Of a DNA stretch of 52,928 nt, positions 16,513-26,310 are shown piece by piece (positions within the stretch are counted from its first letter, which is position 1; every line of letters starts with the position of its first letter). Below the pieces are notes generated by a model. It was not told the DNA's origin and did no database searches. It was given only the letters and a program-made list of their open reading frames with translations. Both the position numbers and the translations under genes were made by a program. This DNA is from Pseudomonadota bacterium (GTDB taxonomy: Bacteria; Desulfobacterota; Desulfobulbia; Desulfobulbales; JAHJIY01). The stretch covers positions 1-52,928 of the forward strand of contig JAHJIY010000095.1 in NCBI GenBank assembly GCA_018823175.1, read 5' to 3'.

Positions 16513-17616
16513 TCATACCGGATCAAGACCGGTGGTTCTCCCGTCAGCCCCGGCACAACGAGGCATAGTCAAAGTAACTGTCGTGCCGATATCTTTTTCA
16601 CTACTAATATCAATGCCGCAATTCATCTGCGAAAGCATCTTTTTTGAGATCACCAGACCAAGCCCGGTCCCATGTGGTTTTGTTGTAAAAAAAGGTTTAA
16701 AAACATCCTTTACCAGGTCCTCAGGCATACCGCAGCCATTATCGATTATTGAGACCATCACAATATCATTGAGGGCCTCACCCTTAATCTTAAGGGCGGC
16801 ATCCCTCCTTCCATCAAGAGCATCCATCGCGTTTGCCAGAATATTCATGGCGACATGCTGTAAAGCGCGCGTATCAACCTTGGCCCAACGCGCTTCCGGC
16901 AGAATATCCACTGTGATCTTGATATTCTTATTACGGATATCGGCCCCGATCAACTGGGTCAGACTTTCAAAAAAATCCAAAAGATCAACCGCCGCTGTTT
17001 TAGGCTTCTCAAACATGTTGAAGTTTTTAAAAGATTTGAGCAATGCTTCCATTTTATAGACATCGCCAAACAATCTTTTCATGTATACGTCAAATTCTTC
17101 AGGCGTAAACTTTTCAAAGTTATTCTGCACAACAGTCAAAGCCATCTTCATCGAATTAAGAGGGTTTCCTATTTCGTGCCGGATACCGGAAAAAAGATAA
17201 CTTATATTGTTCATCATCTCCGAAGCCTCATCAATGGCCTCCAGACGATTCTGGTCCGTAATATCCTGGATAAAGACCGCAACATACCGCTGATTACCCT
17301 CCAGATTATACGCGGTATAACCCAACGAACGGTGGTCACAGTTGACTATAGTCTTGGAGCTTCGCCTGACATTTGGTCTCTTCAGTTCAGCCAACTCATT
17401 TAACATCAGAGATGCAATATCTTCAAAGCCATACCCGGCACCGATAAATTTGAGGATCTTCTCGGCATGATAATTTTTAAAGAAAACCTCTTCCTTAATG
17501 AGATCCAAGATGATTATGCCGGTATCGATATTTCGCAGAACTTCGGTAAAAATGCAGGCCCTATCGCTTGGACAAACAACTGTGTGACAAGCCTCACCAA
17601 CGACCATATTCTCCAT
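16513..17616 (-). CDS. PAS-type sensor histidine kinase
   Basis: A 367-aa soluble kinase. An N-terminal segment with three spaced cysteines (GEACHTVVCPSDRACIF) leads into a PAS domain (VLRNIDTGIIILDL). The phospho-acceptor helix contains GIRHEIGNPLNSM, and the HATPase domain has N-box NILANAMDAL, G1 DNGCGMP and G2 GTGLGLVISK. No membrane segment is obvious, so it probably senses a cytoplasmic redox or metal signal through the cysteines or PAS pocket. ATG at 17616 is preferred to the upstream in-frame codon at 17706; ATG at 17607, preceded by GGAGA, is also possible. No response regulator adjoins it; the nearest are at 12.4 and 41.6 kb. Confidence 0.85.
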   Translation of the reverse strand: MENMVVGEACHTVVCPSDRACIFTEVLRNIDTGIIILDLIKEEVFFKNYHAEKILKFIGAGYGFEDIASLMLNELAELKRPNVRRSSKTIVNCDHRSLGYTAYNLEGNQRYVAVFIQDITDQNRLEAIDEASEMMNNISYLFSGIRHEIGNPLNSMKMALTVVQNNFEKFTPEEFDVYMKRLFGDVYKMEALLKSFKNFNMFEKPKTAAVDLLDFFESLTQLIGADIRNKNIKITVDILPEARWAKVDTRALQHVAMNILANAMDALDGRRDAALKIKGEALNDIVMVSIIDNGCGMPEDLVKDVFKPFFTTKPHGTGLGLVISKKMLSQMNCGIDISSEKDIGTTVTLTMPRCAGADGRTTGLDPV

Positions 17617-17957
17617 AACTTTATATACCCCGAATAACTTTAAAAGATACTGAGTAAACCCCACCCTTGAAACACTTAAGCAAAGGACCCGATAATCGCA
17701 ACCCAAAGTCTTTTTCTTTAATCAATCTACCACCAAAACTGCCAAAAACTTAAATTATATCTTTACCTCCGACCGCCACGTATGTCAACGGAAGGAGGGC
17801 AAGACCAAAACAAAATAACCATTATTCCCTGAAGTATTGATCATCAACTGACACCCATCAGCAGCGACGGAAACAACGTAGCAGGAAAACCCTAGTAAAG
17901 AGGGAATAAATTCATACTATTCATTGGCAACTTCACATGTAATCAAAAAAAATTCCT
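17617..17957. other. Intergenic region between recB and the kinase gene
   Basis: 341 bp between two minus-strand genes. It should include the kinase promoter and the end of the recCB transcript. I see no clear terminator hairpin, operator or additional open frame. Confidence 0.4.
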
Positions 17958-20900
17958 TCACCCTAGAATAGCGCCAAACCCTTCAACAACATGACAAGCA
18001 GGGCGATCACGGAAAATCCCGAAATCCGGACCATAGCGCGGATCAACTCCTCGAAGAAAAAGATAGTAGATACCACCAAAATACTTTTCAAAACTGTATC
18101 CGGGAATGCGAGTCGCCAGATACTTATCAAGAGCCACCGTATAGATATGATACTGAAGAATATACAGATCTTGCACCATAGCCCGCGTAAGCTTCGCCGG
18201 GCCATAATCCTCAATCCTGTCCCCTAGATAATTAGACTTCCAGTCCAGGATATAAAACCTGCCGTCCCGTTCAAAAACAAGATCAATAAATCCTTTCATA
18301 AAACCGCTTATTTCATCGGTGCCAAGTCCTGCCAGCCTTTCAACAAAACTTTCAGTCCAGGGCCGCCCGCTTCCGGCAAAAATTGTGGCCAGGGAATCGG
18401 GCTTAAAATCCTTGATCGGAAAGTAAAATTCCATCTCGCTCAGACACCTAGTGCGAGGCAGCGCCGACAAAACAGAACCACTATCGCCTTTATCCAGCGG
18501 GGCGTTAAGAACATTCTTCACCATCAGATTTATGGTCTCATGCCATTCCGGGGCAAAACCAAAAGCCTCAAGTCTTTGGCTTACCAGCATGGCCCTTTCT
18601 TCCGCGAGGTCGCCGGCAAAATCAAGCCGTTCAAAAAGATCATGCATAAAAACCCCGGGCCCCGCCCCCCGGGGAAAGGTAAAGATATCTCTTTTTATCC
18701 TTTCCGGCGCATCATGATCAGAAAACGATGGTCCGACCGTAAAATCGCCATCCAGATCAGGCAGCTCGGCGGATCTGTGCTGGCCAAAAGATAATGAAGA
18801 AAAACTTGCGATCCGCCAGACCGATTTTAGCATGCCGGAAAACTCCCGGCAAAAACTGCGCCCCGAAATATCTGTCGGCAATTCCGGTGTAACCATCTGA
18901 CCATTCCCAAGCTCGGTCAAACAGATCGATCCTGCCGCCGCCAGAACAACCCTCTCCAGATCAACCCTGATCTCCTGATCTGCCAGATTATTAACCCGAG
19001 TCGCGATCTCTGCCGGTGAAGTCCCCGCTTCCCGATGAAACAAGTAGGCCGGCGCCGAACTGTCGGCCCCCTTGAACCCGCCCCAGACCAGATAACAACG
19101 TTGCACGGCCCTGGTCAGCGCCACATACAACAACCTAAGATTTTCGGCCAGTTCCTCTCGCCCGGCCTGTTTTTTATGCTCATCCTGGTTGGGCGATCCC
19201 AGGTCAAGGGCGATTCTTGACTCCTCGCCGGGAGGATGGAAGCAGAACGGCCCTTTCTTCAACCGCGAGCCTTCCCAGGAAAATGGGCAGAAAACCACCG
19301 GATACTGCAGGCCTTTGGCCTTGTGAATAGTGACGATCTGCACCCGGTCGGCATCGCTTTCCAGACGCAACTGATACTCGTCCTGGGGGATATTGCCTTC
19401 GAGGCTGATCTGATCACTTAAAAACTGCACCACCCCATCCGGACCAAGCCGCTTCTCCACCGCGGCCCGATGCACAAGTTCCATCAGATGCAAAAAATTA
19501 GTCAGCCGCCGCTCGCCGCCGGTCAAGGCCAGCAGCCGGCCTCGAACATGCTCCTGATCGACAAAGGCCCGAAACATCCGAATAAAACCAGTCCGCAACC
19601 ATAATTCATGCCAGGCCCTGAATTTTTCCTGCCAGTATAACCAACCTCGCTCATCTTCCTGTAACCGGAAAATCTCTTCGCCATTAAGTCCAAAAAGATC
19701 ACCGGCCAGGGCCGCCTTTAATCGTCCTGCCTGTCTGGGCTCGGCCACCGCAGCCAAGAAAAATCTAAGCTGCCTTGCCTCCCGGGAACTGAAAATATTT
19801 TCCGAACTATGCAAGACACTGGCTATCCGGTTTTCGGCCAGAGCCTTCTGCACAAGCCTTGCCTCGTGATTAGTCCGCACCAGGACCGCGATATCGCCGG
19901 CTGCCAGCGGTCGCTCCCCGAGCATCGCCTGTTTTTCCTGCCCTAACTTAAGCAATCGTCCGATCTCCGCCACCAGCCAGAGCATGATATTCCGATGGGC
20001 CACCTGTTTATCCACCAATTTTCTCTTCTCATCATCTTCTACCGTCCGCCGGCCGAGGCAAATCTGAAAAGGAGCTTCCTCCCGCCCTTTTATCAGTAAC
20101 GGCTGATGCTCTTTGTCCGCGGCCCTGGCCGCCACAAAAGGAATTTCATCAAAAACAAAGGGGGCGGCCACTTGCCCGAAAATACTATTCACCGCCTGAA
20201 TCAAGCCGGGAACGGAACGCCAGTTTTCTTCCAGGCCATACCTCGCAGGGACATCACGCACTGCCTGGATATAGGCATAAATATCGGCCCCCCGGAAACT
20301 GTAGATCGCCTGTTTGGGATCTCCGATCAGGTATAAAAGTCCCTGCCCTTGCTGATAAACATCCTTGAATATTTCATACTGCACCGGGTCGGTGTCCTGA
20401 AATTCATCAATCAAGGCGACCGGATATTTTGAGATTATACGACGAGCCAGAATTGCCCCGTTTTGCCCTTTAAGCCCGGCGTGTAGGGAATTGAGCAGGT
20501 CATCAAAGGCAAAGAGACTCAACTTATCCTTCCTTGCCCTTAATTCCTGTCCGGCATAGATATACAGTTTGTTTTTCAGGGCCAGGACACAACGCTCAAA
20601 ACTTGCCTTCAGCACCTCACCGGCCTCAGCCAGCAAATCACAAAGATCAAAAAAAGGATGGACCGGGCACTCGCCCCCGGCCTTAAGAGCGCCCGCCAGA
20701 TGCCTAGCCGTAAACTTTTCAAACCTGTCAAAAAGATCGACGCCAGGTTGCCGGTCCGCCGCCATTCCATCCATCGCTACCAACCAGTCGGGAATGCTTT
20801 TCAACCGATATTTATTCCGGTGCAGAGAGGGATCTTTTAGAAAAATTTCTTCCACCTGATTTCTGGCCCCGGCCCAAGCCAGACAGACTCTTTCAAAGGC

Positions 20901-21548
20901 CGCCATAAAATCAGCCTCCAGGCCGCCCAACTCATGACAGATATCTTCCTTATAAGCGGGAATAATCAAAAGATTGTGAAACGACAACCAGCGGGAAAGT
21001 TGTGACATCGCCTTGCCCGGCAGAAATTCCTCCCCGGCATACTGGACAAATAAAGGAGAGGCCTCATAAAAGTGTTTCCGGAAAAAATCCTCGGCGATCT
21101 GCCGAAGAATATCCCCCTGGTCAGTAACCAGTTCCTTATCAAAAAAAACGCCGCTTTCCAGACTGTTTTCCTGCAGCATCCGCTGGCAAAAGCCATGAAT
21201 GGTGTAAACCGCGGCCTCATCAAAATTCCGCAAGGCCTCTGACAGCAGCGACCGGGCTTCCGCCTGATCAGTAATCCGCGCCAGCAGTTGCCGACAAAAC
21301 GGGTCGGCCGATATCCCTTCACTTATGGCCTGCAAGACCTGACTGATCTTCTGGCGAATCCTGGTCTTCAGATCCTCTTTGGCCGCCTCGGTATAAGTAA
21401 CCACCAGAATCTGCTGGACGGTTTTCTTTTCCTCAAGCAGCAGCCGCAACACCAGGCCTGAGATCGTATAGGTCTTGCCGGTCCCGGCGCTGGCGTCAAT
21501 CAGATACACTCCTTCTAAAGAAGAGGAGAACATATCAAAGCTGCTCAT
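17958..21548 (-). CDS. recB: RecB, exodeoxyribonuclease V beta subunit (3'-5' helicase/nuclease)
   Basis: Helicase-nuclease subunit of RecBCD, 1196 aa, normal length. Walker A is DASAGTGKTYT near residue 18, Walker B is VALIDEFQDTDPVQYEIF, motif III LIGDPKQAIYSFRGADI, motif V IVTIHKAKGLQYPVVFCPF and motif VI LYVALTRAVQRCYLVW. The C-terminal nuclease domain is intact: GFIDLVFERDGRFYILDWKSNYLG carries the catalytic Asp-Asp-Lys set, followed by the QLYxYT-like DLYILQYHIYTVAL. The start ATG overlaps the recC stop by four bases (ATGA), so translation is coupled. With recC and recD present, the full complex should be active. Confidence 0.95.
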   Translation of the reverse strand: MSSFDMFSSSLEGVYLIDASAGTGKTYTISGLVLRLLLEEKKTVQQILVVTYTEAAKEDLKTRIRQKISQVLQAISEGISADPFCRQLLARITDQAEARSLLSEALRNFDEAAVYTIHGFCQRMLQENSLESGVFFDKELVTDQGDILRQIAEDFFRKHFYEASPLFVQYAGEEFLPGKAMSQLSRWLSFHNLLIIPAYKEDICHELGGLEADFMAAFERVCLAWAGARNQVEEIFLKDPSLHRNKYRLKSIPDWLVAMDGMAADRQPGVDLFDRFEKFTARHLAGALKAGGECPVHPFFDLCDLLAEAGEVLKASFERCVLALKNKLYIYAGQELRARKDKLSLFAFDDLLNSLHAGLKGQNGAILARRIISKYPVALIDEFQDTDPVQYEIFKDVYQQGQGLLYLIGDPKQAIYSFRGADIYAYIQAVRDVPARYGLEENWRSVPGLIQAVNSIFGQVAAPFVFDEIPFVAARAADKEHQPLLIKGREEAPFQICLGRRTVEDDEKRKLVDKQVAHRNIMLWLVAEIGRLLKLGQEKQAMLGERPLAAGDIAVLVRTNHEARLVQKALAENRIASVLHSSENIFSSREARQLRFFLAAVAEPRQAGRLKAALAGDLFGLNGEEIFRLQEDERGWLYWQEKFRAWHELWLRTGFIRMFRAFVDQEHVRGRLLALTGGERRLTNFLHLMELVHRAAVEKRLGPDGVVQFLSDQISLEGNIPQDEYQLRLESDADRVQIVTIHKAKGLQYPVVFCPFSWEGSRLKKGPFCFHPPGEESRIALDLGSPNQDEHKKQAGREELAENLRLLYVALTRAVQRCYLVWGGFKGADSSAPAYLFHREAGTSPAEIATRVNNLADQEIRVDLERVVLAAAGSICLTELGNGQMVTPELPTDISGRSFCREFSGMLKSVWRIASFSSLSFGQHRSAELPDLDGDFTVGPSFSDHDAPERIKRDIFTFPRGAGPGVFMHDLFERLDFAGDLAEERAMLVSQRLEAFGFAPEWHETINLMVKNVLNAPLDKGDSGSVLSALPRTRCLSEMEFYFPIKDFKPDSLATIFAGSGRPWTESFVERLAGLGTDEISGFMKGFIDLVFERDGRFYILDWKSNYLGDRIEDYGPAKLTRAMVQDLYILQYHIYTVALDKYLATRIPGYSFEKYFGGIYYLFLRGVDPRYGPDFGIFRDRPACHVVEGFGAILG

Positions 21549-24500
21549 CTCTCCCCCCTTTGCCGACCAGCCAGTAACGGCCCGAAAAATTCAACCGCCA
21601 AGGCGACAAAGTCTGCAGTTAGCGGACTTTCTCCCCGATAACACAAATGGTAATAAGGATCGTCAACCTCCCCCGCCTGATAACCCGAACCCAACCAGGC
21701 CTCACCAGCCTTGGCCAGGGCGAAATCCTCGCCCTTTGCCTCCAGGGTCTCTGCATACGCCAGAGAAGTAGCCGGGCAAAAAGGGAGCAAAGTCCTTAAG
21801 CCCAACCAGTAAATGGCCAGCAAATCTGCCAGCAGTTTCCCGGCCTCCGGTTGCGGTTCAAATTGCATGGTCAGGTCTTTTCCGATCAACAAACTGCTAA
21901 AAGAAGAATCTTCACCGGTCGCGGCGTTGAGAAAAAGATGGCGAAGCCAAATCCGAACTTGATCACGGGCCTTGATCTTGCCGCATCGAAAATAAACCTG
22001 CCTTGCCCCCCAGATATTTTCCAGACGCCCGACAATTTTAAAACCGGCCAACCCCAATTCCAGTTCCAGGGGACCACTTTTTTCTCCAACCTGTACCCCC
22101 TTAACAAGGCGTCCCAGTTCCCTGACCTGGCTTGCAGTCTGCCGATAGGCTGCCTCCCCCACCCGACCATGGGGCAGAAGGCCCCAAGACCGGGCCGCGG
22201 GCAAGAACTCCTCAAGCTCCGATCCGGCCAGATACCGCGTCAAAAGTTCCGTCTCCAGATGATAACGAGTCAAGCCCTCAAGTTTAAAAGGTTCGCTTTC
22301 CTCCTGCCAGCTCTGCTCCCGGTCAAGGTAGATCCCCAGCCGGTGGTTACATAAATACCTGGCCGGATGGACAAAAAAACTGATTAATTGCTCCAGATCA
22401 AGATTGCGGTATTCCGGCTCCGGCTCCGGCAGTAAATGAGCGACCAGGACCTCGGGAACCACCTGCCGCGACCCGACCTTGGCCGCCATTAAATTTTCTC
22501 TGGAATAACTGAACAACTCAGGGTCATCGGCCGTAAAATAGCTCTGGCTGAAAGGTTGCAGGGGATGGCGGGTAACCAGCAGTTCACTTAACTGCCGACC
22601 CTCGACCTCAAATCTTTGATCCAGATAGTCCAGAAGTTCGGTAACCAGAACCGAAGGCGGGAGCTGACTGCCATCCCGAATGGATTGTCCGACATAACTC
22701 AGATACAACCTGCGCCGGGCCGAGAGGATTGCCTCCAAAAAAAGATAGCGGTCATCTTGTCGCATCGACCGGTCGCCAGGCCGGAAATCTGCGGCCAACA
22801 GATCAAAACTCATCCGGCGGTCCGCCCGCGGAAAGACATTATCATTCATCCCGAGCAGACAAATAATCTTAAACGGAATGGCCCGCATGGGCAGCATCTG
22901 GCAAAACGTCACACTGCCGGTCATAAAACCGGCGGAGACGACTTCCTGGCCCAGCAGTTTGCGCAAGTGAGAAAAAACCACTTCAAACTCGACGGCCTCG
23001 GGAAATGGCGCCTGCAGCTGATCAGCGGCCAACTCTAAAAGGACGTTTCTGATCAGTTGCGCCTCACCCTGAGACTCGTCGTCAGGGGAAAAACAATCAT
23101 TAAAGATGGCCAGCAGATCCTCCGACCAACCAGCCAGAGTCCGACCAGCGGCAAGACTGGTAAGGTACTCGAAGATGGTAGTCAGTCCGTGGATGAACCG
23201 GCCCAGAGTCTCGGTTGAGCGGCCCTCCATTTCATCATAAGGCAGAATGCCTTGAAAAGTCCGGCCACTGCCCGCCATGGCATAACCAAGCAGCATCCGG
23301 TCCAGACCGGCCCGCCAGGAGTTACCGGCCGTCGCCGGCAGTCCCAGACGACGCCGATCCTCACCATCAATTCCCCAGCGGATATGAACATCGGAGACCC
23401 ACTTTTCAATCAGCATAAAATCATGATCGTCCAGTTTGAACTTCCCGGCAACCGCCTTGTTCCGTATGACCCCCAACACCTCGGTCACCCCATATCGGCC
23501 ACGGGTCAGCTCCAGAAGCATCATGAATTCCCTGACCAGTTGCCCCTCGCTGGTTAAGGCCCGATCGGCGATACTGTATGGGATAACAAGGTCATCACCT
23601 TCCCGGCCGAAAACCGCCTGCACCAATGGCCCGTAAAGCTCGATATCAGAGGTCATCACCATGATTTCCCGAGGCTCGAGATCAGGCTCCTCCTCAAACA
23701 TCGCCAGCAACTGATCATATAAAACCTCAACCTCGCGCATCGCACTATGACAGGAACTGACCCGAATCGACCGATCAACCGGCAAAACCAATGTTTCTTG
23801 CTCCGCTCCATCAGCAAGGTTTAAGATATCGTCCTGCACCATCGTTAAGATATTGCGGCCACCACCAGGAGGATCGGCCGTCGGCTCTTGAAAAAACTCA
23901 TACTCGACGCAATCAAACTCATGAATCATCCGGAACAAATCCCGGCCCTGATTGCCCATTGAAGCGAGCAAAGGATTTCCTTCGGTCAGATAGAGGCTGT
24001 CCTGATCAATTACCGAATCACGGACAATCCGGTCGATTTGTCGTTTGCCGACAATATCGTCCCAGTAAACCTGGCACGGATTCATCAGAAAAAAATTGAC
24101 TTCGGTGTGTTGGCCCAGGGCGGCAAAAACCTGTAAATGATAGTTGGGGATGGAAGAAATTCCAAAAATTGAAATACGGGCCGGCAAGACTTCCGACGCC
24201 AGAGAAGAGGCGGCAAGTTTGCCCAACAGCTCTTTGAGCAATTCGGCCCGGTGGGGACGCTCGGCCAGATAACCGGCCCGGCAGAGTTCCTGCCACAATA
24301 ACGGCTGCCAGTCCACCCCACCCTTTTCCTGCCAGGCAAGAACCATCTCCGGCCTAAAGATAGAATACTGATCAAAAAGATCGGCGATCTGGCCGGCCAG
24401 CTGAAATCTTTTCAGAGCGCGACCATCGGCCAGATATGCTTTTAATGGTTCAAAACCGGTCCGCTCAAGCAGCCGGGGCAGAAGGCCCATGATCTGCCAG

Positions 24501-24772
24501 GCCATTATTCTTTTGTCATGTCCAAAATCAACACAGTCGGGCAGCAGCAGGCAACATATGGTTCGCAACAAACCATTGGGGAAAGGATATTCAATATTTG
24601 CGCAAATGCCATTGCTTTCGGCCAGCCGCATACTGAGCCAGCGAGCCATCCCCCCGCTCTGGACCACCACGATTTCCGGCGAGAAAACCGGCAAGGGGCG
24701 TGAAATCATTACCTGCGCCAACTGCTCGGCGATGACCTCCAGACGATTGCTGGTATAAAGATTAAATGACAT
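21545..24772 (-). CDS. recC: RecC, exodeoxyribonuclease V gamma subunit
   Basis: Chi-recognition and scaffold subunit of RecBCD, 1075 aa. The N-terminus (SFNLYTSNRLEVIAEQLAQVM ... VVQSGGMARWLSMRLAESNGICANIEYPFPN) and the segments CHSAMREVEVLYDQLLAMF, VMTSDIELYGPLVQAVFG and LPMRAIPFKIICLLGMNDNVFPR are hallmarks of RecC. ATG at 24772 is chosen because family proteins begin close to this motif; a longer in-frame start at 24844 adds 24 residues with no family match. The ribosome-binding site is weak. It is first in a recC-recB operon, with recD elsewhere. Confidence 0.94.
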   Translation of the reverse strand: MSFNLYTSNRLEVIAEQLAQVMISRPLPVFSPEIVVVQSGGMARWLSMRLAESNGICANIEYPFPNGLLRTICCLLLPDCVDFGHDKRIMAWQIMGLLPRLLERTGFEPLKAYLADGRALKRFQLAGQIADLFDQYSIFRPEMVLAWQEKGGVDWQPLLWQELCRAGYLAERPHRAELLKELLGKLAASSLASEVLPARISIFGISSIPNYHLQVFAALGQHTEVNFFLMNPCQVYWDDIVGKRQIDRIVRDSVIDQDSLYLTEGNPLLASMGNQGRDLFRMIHEFDCVEYEFFQEPTADPPGGGRNILTMVQDDILNLADGAEQETLVLPVDRSIRVSSCHSAMREVEVLYDQLLAMFEEEPDLEPREIMVMTSDIELYGPLVQAVFGREGDDLVIPYSIADRALTSEGQLVREFMMLLELTRGRYGVTEVLGVIRNKAVAGKFKLDDHDFMLIEKWVSDVHIRWGIDGEDRRRLGLPATAGNSWRAGLDRMLLGYAMAGSGRTFQGILPYDEMEGRSTETLGRFIHGLTTIFEYLTSLAAGRTLAGWSEDLLAIFNDCFSPDDESQGEAQLIRNVLLELAADQLQAPFPEAVEFEVVFSHLRKLLGQEVVSAGFMTGSVTFCQMLPMRAIPFKIICLLGMNDNVFPRADRRMSFDLLAADFRPGDRSMRQDDRYLFLEAILSARRRLYLSYVGQSIRDGSQLPPSVLVTELLDYLDQRFEVEGRQLSELLVTRHPLQPFSQSYFTADDPELFSYSRENLMAAKVGSRQVVPEVLVAHLLPEPEPEYRNLDLEQLISFFVHPARYLCNHRLGIYLDREQSWQEESEPFKLEGLTRYHLETELLTRYLAGSELEEFLPAARSWGLLPHGRVGEAAYRQTASQVRELGRLVKGVQVGEKSGPLELELGLAGFKIVGRLENIWGARQVYFRCGKIKARDQVRIWLRHLFLNAATGEDSSFSSLLIGKDLTMQFEPQPEAGKLLADLLAIYWLGLRTLLPFCPATSLAYAETLEAKGEDFALAKAGEAWLGSGYQAGEVDDPYYHLCYRGESPLTADFVALAVEFFGPLLAGRQRGER

Positions 24773-24928
24773 TAATATAATCTCGTAATAAGTAGGTAAG
24801 TAACTCCAAGATAGATAGCTAAGCAAAAAATGAGATAAAGCCAAGTATTTTTGTCTTAGCCCAGATGATTACTTTATTAATTACACCATCCCCAAAAGTT
24901 AATTTAGTCTATCACCTGACGAATTATT

Positions 24929-24937
24929 TGATATAAT
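24929..24937 (+). promoter_or_regulatory. Extended -10 promoter candidate
   Basis: TGATATAAT is a consensus TGN plus TATAAT, 45 bp upstream of the SGNH hydrolase start. No good -35 box is visible, which is normal for extended -10 promoters. Confidence 0.45.
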
Positions 24938-24981
24938 TACGCTTTTTATTAAATTACTGGGAGTCATAAATTAATCGGCTT

Positions 24982-26247
24982 ATGAATAAAGATAACGTGA
25001 ACGCATTTTCCATCCTGAAACCAATTGCCATCCTGATCTTGATCAGCAGCTGCATCATTAATCCCTGGCTCGGCGAGTTTTGGTCCACCAACCTTGTCAA
25101 CTCAACTGATGTTTTGCGCCAATATTTTATCAGCAGTTTATTGATCGGAAGCTTCTTTCTTGCCCTATATGGGTTGCGATCAATGGTGACAAATGAGAGC
25201 CGGACCAATGGGGCAATCCTGGTGACAACCCTGGCCCTGCTTTTTCTGGCCGACCGCTTAATCCTTGCCATAATCGGACTGCCGCTCTGGATGCCGGACA
25301 TGGAAAACCATTACCGTCACCGACCAAATACCGTACGCTCCTGGGGTGAGATGTACGATTATAAACTTATCCGCACCAATCAATATGGCCACCATGACCA
25401 TGATTTTCCGCTGCAAAAATCAGCCAATGAATTCCGGGTATTGATCCTGGGCGATTCCATTACCATGGGGCACGGCGTGACCCGCGAGGAGACTTACGCC
25501 AATCAACTTGAACATGAACTTGCCCAAACCCCGGGGCAATACGAAATTATCCAGGTCATCAATACCGGGGTGCAAGGTTATTCGACTTTTCAAGAACTCA
25601 ATGAATTGAAACGGTCCCTGAAATTCAAACCTGATCTGGTGGCCATCGGTTTTTGCATGAATGATGTGCAGGAACCACTAATGATCAACCGGGAGTTTGG
25701 TGGCGCCGGCATCGATTATCACGGAGTGACACAGGCCTACAATCTTGTACTGGCTTATTTGTTGAATGAAACAGGCTACGGCCGATTGCTCCAGAAATTA
25801 AGAGAAAGACCAGAACAGGCCGATTGGTGCCGCGGCCAGGAGATTAAAGATGTAAAGGCCATGGTGGCCAAGCCCTGGGACAATATCGATAGCACAAAGG
25901 GTTGGGACCTTGTGTTGAAGTCACTGACAGAGATCTATCAGATCGCCGACCAAAACAGGCTCAAAGTCGTGCTGCTTATTTTCCCCCATACCTTTCAATT
26001 GATGCACCCGGAAATGCAGTATCCTCAGCAGAAACTCACAGAACATGCCATCCAGCACAAGATTGATTTTATCGATTTCACAACCTATTTTGAAGAGCTG
26101 ACCGCCGGGAATGAACAACTGGTGAAACGCTATTTTTTAGATCTTGACCATTACACCCCGGAAGGTCATCGCCTGGTTGCGACCCGCATCAATCGCTATC
26201 TCAAAAAAACCGGACAAGGCCCCTGGGCCGCCGAGAGCAAAAAATAA
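24982..26247 (+). CDS. Membrane-anchored SGNH/GDSL-type hydrolase
   Basis: A 421-aa protein with about three N-terminal hydrophobic segments (about 12-30, 50-68 and 76-98) followed by an SGNH hydrolase domain. Block I is ILGDSITMGHG with the nucleophile Ser near residue 160, a Gly-containing block is NTGVQGYSTF, block III is CMNDV, and the catalytic Asp-His pair sits in DLDHYTPEGH near the end. Such proteins often deacylate or acylate cell-surface polysaccharides or lipids on the outer side of the membrane. GGGAG lies 18 bases upstream of the ATG, which is far, so the start is slightly uncertain. A gene for an amidohydrolase-like protein follows after 63 bp. Confidence 0.78.
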   Translation: MNKDNVNAFSILKPIAILILISSCIINPWLGEFWSTNLVNSTDVLRQYFISSLLIGSFFLALYGLRSMVTNESRTNGAILVTTLALLFLADRLILAIIGLPLWMPDMENHYRHRPNTVRSWGEMYDYKLIRTNQYGHHDHDFPLQKSANEFRVLILGDSITMGHGVTREETYANQLEHELAQTPGQYEIIQVINTGVQGYSTFQELNELKRSLKFKPDLVAIGFCMNDVQEPLMINREFGGAGIDYHGVTQAYNLVLAYLLNETGYGRLLQKLRERPEQADWCRGQEIKDVKAMVAKPWDNIDSTKGWDLVLKSLTEIYQIADQNRLKVVLLIFPHTFQLMHPEMQYPQQKLTEHAIQHKIDFIDFTTYFEELTAGNEQLVKRYFLDLDHYTPEGHRLVATRINRYLKKTGQGPWAAESKK

Positions 26248-26310
26248 AAAGTCTATATCCTTGATCAACCCACAGTAGAAGTACGACTGCAAAAAAAGGG
26301 AACCGGCGTC

